Below, piece by piece: positions 32,510 to 35,601 of a stretch of 35,601 bases of DNA. The translations under genes and the position numbers were made by a program. How positions within the stretch are numbered: the first letter of the stretch is position 1; each line of letters starts with the position of its first letter. This DNA comes from Methanobacteriota archaeon (GTDB lineage Archaea; Thermoplasmatota; Poseidoniia; Poseidoniales; Poseidoniaceae), in the NCBI GenBank assembly GCA_011522915.1, contig WTIA01000104.1, positions 1 through 35,601 of the forward strand, given 5' to 3'. The notes beneath the pieces are model-generated. The model saw only the letters and a list, made by a program, of their open reading frames with translations. It made no database searches and was not told the DNA's origin.

Positions 32510-33639
32510 TTTACAAACTCAATATTTCTTGATTTTAGCGCTCTTAGTTGCCTATTCTCACTAGCGCCGTGAATTTGATCTGAGCGAACACCGGTTAAGA
32601 CAAGCATAACCCGAATGTCCTCTCCTAAGCTTTCATCGACTGCTGCTCCCCAAATGATACGAGCATTTTCAGAGACTTTACCTTGAATCAATTGTGCACA
32701 TTTTTCAGCCTCACCCAAAGTTAGACTAGAGCCACCAACTACATTGATTAGTGCACCCCTTGCATCTGAAACATCGAGTTCAAGCAACGGTGAATGTAGT
32801 GCTTCCAAGGTAGCGGCCTCTGCTCTTCCTGGGCCGCTTGCTGCGCCTAGCCCAATCATTGCAACTCCCGAACCAGAGTTGATTACAGCCTTCAAATCCT
32901 CAAAGTCAAGGTTTACCATTCCATCTGTTGTCAATAATTCTGTGACTCCTGTGATTGCTCTAACTAGCAACTCGTCACCAACTCTGAATGCGCTAGCGAT
33001 TGGGAGATCTCTTACTCCCTCAATTTCTAATAATCTCTCATTTGGAATGACTAAGATGGTGTCACAGTATTCTCTCAATCGCTCTAATCCCCACTCTGCA
33101 TTTTGTTTGCGTAGAGTCCCTTCAGAATTGAATGGATAAGTAACTACTGCAACAGTAAGTGCACCTTGCTCCTTGGCAAGACGCGCAATGTGACCTGCGG
33201 CACCTGTTCCAGAACCACCACCCATTCCGGCAGTAATGATAGCCAGTTGCGTATCATCTGTGATTTTTCTGAGATTATTTTCGCTTTCAAGGGCTGCTGC
33301 TTCTCCTTTGGTTGGATCTCCTCCAGCGCCTCGTCCTCTCGCAGTTCTACCAATCAGAATCTTATTTTCTAGTGGGCTCATCAGTAAAGCCTGTGCATCA
33401 GTATTGATTGCATGTCCTGTAACGTAGCGGTTCTCAAACAGTCCCTCTTCGTGCAGACGACTTACAGCATTACACCCAGCACCGCCAACTCCATAGACTC
33501 TGATTCTTGGCTGTAGTGATTCTAATAGGCGCTTTAATTCAGCATCATTGGACTCCATCTCTTCGACACTCGTTGGTCGGATAGAAGGCCCCTCTTCTTC
33601 ATCTGCAAGCTCAAGTACACGCTCGATGAGGTGTCGCAT
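32506..33639 (-). CDS. ftsZ: Cell-division GTPase FtsZ
   Basis: 377 residues. An N-terminal extension of about 45 residues (ELADEEEGPSIRP...) precedes the GTPase domain: VYGVGGAGCNAVSRL at 48-62, the GGGSGTGAA tubulin signature at 140-148, VVTYPFNSEG, and the T7 loop NLDFEDLKAVI near 245-255, which completes the active site of the next subunit. The end (RALKSRNIEFVN) is short and lacks the long C-terminal linker of many bacterial FtsZ. Role: filament former of the division ring. I cannot say which archaeal paralogue (FtsZ1 or FtsZ2) it is; only one copy is in the window. It follows radA after 78 nt on the same strand. Its stop codon interlocks with the stop of the convergent secreted-protein gene (TTAG, 4 nt shared). 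Confidence 0.95.
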   Translation of the reverse strand: MRHLIERVLELADEEEGPSIRPTSVEEMESNDAELKRLLESLQPRIRVYGVGGAGCNAVSRLHEEGLFENRYVTGHAINTDAQALLMSPLENKILIGRTARGRGAGGDPTKGEAAALESENNLRKITDDTQLAIITAGMGGGSGTGAAGHIARLAKEQGALTVAVVTYPFNSEGTLRKQNAEWGLERLREYCDTILVIPNERLLEIEGVRDLPIASAFRVGDELLVRAITGVTELLTTDGMVNLDFEDLKAVINSGSGVAMIGLGAASGPGRAEAATLEALHSPLLELDVSDARGALINVVGGSSLTLGEAEKCAQLIQGKVSENARIIWGAAVDESLGEDIRVMLVLTGVRSDQIHGASENRQLRALKSRNIEFVN

Positions 33640-33668
33640 AGCGTCTCATCCCATTTGCACCTAATTTG

Positions 33669-33694
33669 AAGGTGCCGCCATTCAATCGCACCTT
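33669..33694. repeat. 7-bp inverted repeat between radA and ftsZ
   Basis: AAGGTGC (33669-33675) is the exact reverse complement of GCACCTT (33688-33694), separated by 12 nt. It lies in the 78-nt gap between radA and ftsZ. It could be a radA 3'-end hairpin or a protein-binding dyad for ftsZ. Confidence 0.4.
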
Positions 33695-33717
33695 GAAGGG
33701 GATTATAGGACCCAATT

Positions 33718-34740
33718 TCAGTCGCGGAGACCATCTTCACAAACCTGGTAAACGCACTCTCCATCTGGTAGGTTTGGAGAGTCTACTAAGCGAGCAATTC
33801 TTCGTCCACCTTTTGCTTTTCTTAGGTAAAGTCTGAATGTTGATGCGTGAGCTAGAACGTGACCTCCGATAGGCTTGGTTGGATCTCCCCACATAGCATC
33901 AGGCTTGCTCATTACTTGGTTAGTAACTAGCACTAGTGCATTATTTACGTCAGCTAGTTGCTTCAAGTCTTTCAGATGTCTGTTGAGTTTCTGCTGCCTG
34001 TTGGCTAACATGCCTCTTCCGACGAACTCTGCTCGGAAATGACTTGTTAAGGAATCAACGATGATCATTTTGACATTTATTCCTCTACTCATTCGCTTAA
34101 TTTCTTCCGCCAGTAGCATTTGGTGAGCAGAATTGTATGCGCGTGCAACGTGAATTCTTTCTAGGACAGCTTCAGGGTCTAGTCCGTGACCTCTTGCCAT
34201 CTGAGTGATTCTTTCTGGGCGGAATGTGTCTTCAGTATCAATGTAAAATACGTCTCCATCAAGTCCACCCTGCTCAATTGGCATTGTGCAGTTTACTGCT
34301 AGTTGGTGACCGATCTGAGTTTTTCCAGAGCCGAATTCTCCGTAGACTTCAACCAGTGACTGGGTTTCGAATCCACCTGCTAATAAATCGTCAATAGATT
34401 GTACCATTGAGGAGAGTTTCTGAACCTCTCTCCTCCTTTCCAGAAGCGCGGTACCAGATACGAATCCACCAATGTTAGCCATCTTCTTTGCAGCCTGGAT
34501 TATTTTACCAGCAACCGCTTCTCCAAGTTCTGCTTGCTCAGCAAGGTCAGGCGGGCTCATTACAGCAAGAGCTAGTAATTCGTCAAAACCTGCTTCACGC
34601 AACTTTTCTGCGGTTGCTGGTCCTACACCTGGAAGGTCTTCAATACCGACCTCGGGTACCTCTGGCTCCTCCATATTGACTACCTCTGTATCAGGGGACT
34701 CTTCTTCTTTCTGCTTCTTCGACTTGCTCTTTGCTGCCAT
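33718..34740 (-). CDS. radA: DNA repair and recombination recombinase RadA
   Basis: 340 residues. After a Lys/Glu-rich N-terminal tail, helix-hairpin-helix motifs ([19 protein letters not shown] at about 33-52) form the DNA-binding N-domain. The core has Walker A GEFGSGKT (134-141), [12 protein letters not shown], Walker B MIIVD (225-229) and the L2 region leading to [20 protein letters not shown]. This is the archaeal RadA/Rad51 pattern rather than RadB or bacterial RecA. Role: ATP-dependent homologous pairing and strand exchange. The linker FxxA motif used in filament assembly reads FVSG (93-96), with Gly in place of Ala, a small departure. A TATA-like box lies 20 nt before the ATG and no Shine-Dalgarno sequence is seen, so the mRNA may be leaderless. 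Confidence 0.95.
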   Translation of the reverse strand: MAAKSKSKKQKEEESPDTEVVNMEEPEVPEVGIEDLPGVGPATAEKLREAGFDELLALAVMSPPDLAEQAELGEAVAGKIIQAAKKMANIGGFVSGTALLERRREVQKLSSMVQSIDDLLAGGFETQSLVEVYGEFGSGKTQIGHQLAVNCTMPIEQGGLDGDVFYIDTEDTFRPERITQMARGHGLDPEAVLERIHVARAYNSAHQMLLAEEIKRMSRGINVKMIIVDSLTSHFRAEFVGRGMLANRQQKLNRHLKDLKQLADVNNALVLVTNQVMSKPDAMWGDPTKPIGGHVLAHASTFRLYLRKAKGGRRIARLVDSPNLPDGECVYQVCEDGLRD

Positions 34741-34760
34741 GATGCTGACTATTTAGCCTT

Positions 34761-34770
34761 AGTATATCAA
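34761..34770 (-). promoter_or_regulatory. TATA-like box before radA
   Basis: On the minus strand this reads TTGATATACT, ending 20 nt before the radA ATG at 34740. It shares the 9-mer TTGATATAC with the box before the giant surface-protein gene, where the spacing is 21 nt. Such spacing predicts transcription starting at or near the start codon. Confidence 0.45.
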
Positions 34771-34870
34771 GGAAAGAAGGTCTCACCGGATGAATCTGAA
34801 AGTGGTGTCTATTCAACCCATGCATTTAGTTTGAGGTACTGCGAGGTTGCAGTTCACTTTCACTTTAGTT

Positions 34871-35601
34871 TCACTCTGTACGAGGGTTCACAGGATCTTC
34901 AGAGCCCTCGGGGTAAACAATCGTGACCTCATTGTTTACGTTCACACTGTCTCCTTGTGTAACTTCAACATCTAGGGTCCAAATTCCTGCAATAACATCA
35001 CGGGTTGTATCGTCCCAAGATTGCGTTTGTCCGTTCCCTATTGTACCACTTTCGGAGCCAACTTCTTCTCCATTAGGGTTGTTGTAAGTCCACGTTACGT
35101 CTGAATTTCCACCAAATAACTGACCAGGATTTTCTACAGTAGATGTGATTGTTATTCTATCAGCAAGTGGCTCTTGGTCTTCACAATCTGGTGTTGCGTC
35201 AAATGACATTGAAGCAGAATTGGTGTTTGTATCAGACCAATCGATGAACATATCAATTCTGACTACAACTTCTATACTGTGTGAGTTGCCATTTTCGTCC
35301 TCTGCTGTCAATGTAGTCTCAAAGACTCCGTGAGTTACCCATGTGTATGATATTACTGCATCATCGGCTGGGTCGCCCTCAACTGGACTCGATCCATCGT
35401 CAGGGTCAAGAATAATTTTGGTTATTGCTCCATCATCTGATGTTGTGTCAGCAAAATCAAAAGACAACTCAACTCCTGTAGTTGGGCCCTGTTGACCGTT
35501 GGCAATCGATGTTTCTACCATTCCTGAAGTGGAGTCGTAGAATACTACCAAATTAATTGGTCCAGAGTATTCTCCATCTCCCTCATCATCTCCTCCAATG
35601 C
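34871..35601 (-). CDS. PKD-like surface protein, C-terminal part (5' end outside window)
   Basis: The frame is open from the right edge to a stop at 34871, giving about 242 residues of a larger protein. The window starts in an acidic Gly/Asp-rich linker (GGDDEGDGEYSGP), then a PKD-like beta-sandwich (ELSFDFADTTSDDGAITKII, AVISYTWVTHGVFETTLTAE, DENGNSHSIEVVVRID), and a second beta-rich module (ITITSTVENPG, VTWTYNNPNGEEVG, IAGIWTLDVEVTQGD). It ends VYPEGSEDPVNPRTE without a membrane anchor or sorting signal, so anchoring must be at the N-terminus or by association. A TTG at 35551 is not the true start; coding continues past it to the edge. It is separated from radA by 130 nt. Likely a secreted or surface protein; function unknown. 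Confidence 0.68.
   Translation of the reverse strand, partial: IGGDDEGDGEYSGPINLVVFYDSTSGMVETSIANGQQGPTTGVELSFDFADTTSDDGAITKIILDPDDGSSPVEGDPADDAVISYTWVTHGVFETTLTAEDENGNSHSIEVVVRIDMFIDWSDTNTNSASMSFDATPDCEDQEPLADRITITSTVENPGQLFGGNSDVTWTYNNPNGEEVGSESGTIGNGQTQSWDDTTRDVIAGIWTLDVEVTQGDSVNVNNEVTIVYPEGSEDPVNPRTE

Overview
The window reads as a chromosomal segment of a planktonic euryarchaeon, most likely Marine Group II/III (Ca. Poseidoniia, Thermoplasmatota). Archaeal markers are a RadA recombinase with an N-terminal helix-hairpin-helix region, an archaeal-style FtsZ, an Obg-like GTPase ending in a TGS domain, and TATA-like boxes about 30 bases before several start codons. Bacterial-looking metabolic genes (malic enzyme/phosphotransacetylase hybrid, E. 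coli-like isocitrate dehydrogenase, RlmH) and very large surface proteins with Asp-box, beta-propeller and PKD-like domains also fit. This lineage call is inference from gene content. I see no rRNA, tRNA, insertion sequence, integrase or CRISPR array.

Layout. 1-280: the 3' end of the GTPase gene, followed by an 89-nt element with an 11-bp closing stem. 281-13659 (minus strand): an operon-like run of a giant 2786-aa membrane-anchored beta-propeller/Fn3-like protein, pabC, fused pabBA, a zinc-ribbon membrane protein, an Asp-box (sialidase-fold) surface protein and a 54-aa one-helix membrane peptide. 13835-16135: malic enzyme hybrid. 16125-18006 (minus): SUMF1-like membrane protein, GST-like protein and a small hypothetical. 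18063-20785 (plus): RlmH, two membrane proteins, a DUF2203 protein and a PduO-type cobalamin adenosyltransferase. 20808-21218 (minus): a Nudix hydrolase. 21307-24723 (plus): a DHH phosphoesterase and an MMPL/RND transporter. 24685-25107 (minus): a DUF4079-like membrane protein. 25211-28582 (plus): a 1123-aa helical protein ending in a PIN nuclease domain. 28617-29855 (minus): Icd. 29929-30318 (plus): OsmC. 30299-31804 (minus): a coupled pair of hypotheticals. 31922-32509 (plus): a secreted CxCH protein. 32506-34740 (minus): radA then ftsZ. 34871 to the edge (minus): the C-terminus of a PKD-like surface protein.

How the genes work together. pabC and pabBA (4-bp ATGA overlap) cover both steps from chorismate to 4-aminobenzoate. 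Malic enzyme and Icd are both central-carbon enzymes expected to supply NADPH, consistent with a heterotroph. The cobalamin adenosyltransferase points to use of adenosylcobalamin. RadA and FtsZ tie recombination and division genes together.

The most unusual items are the PIN-helical fusion, which is preceded by two perfect triloop hairpins, one of them enclosing its ribosome-binding site; the giant sensor-like propeller protein with no output domain; and palindromic structures at all three convergent gene junctions that have a gap, but at none of the four where the genes overlap.
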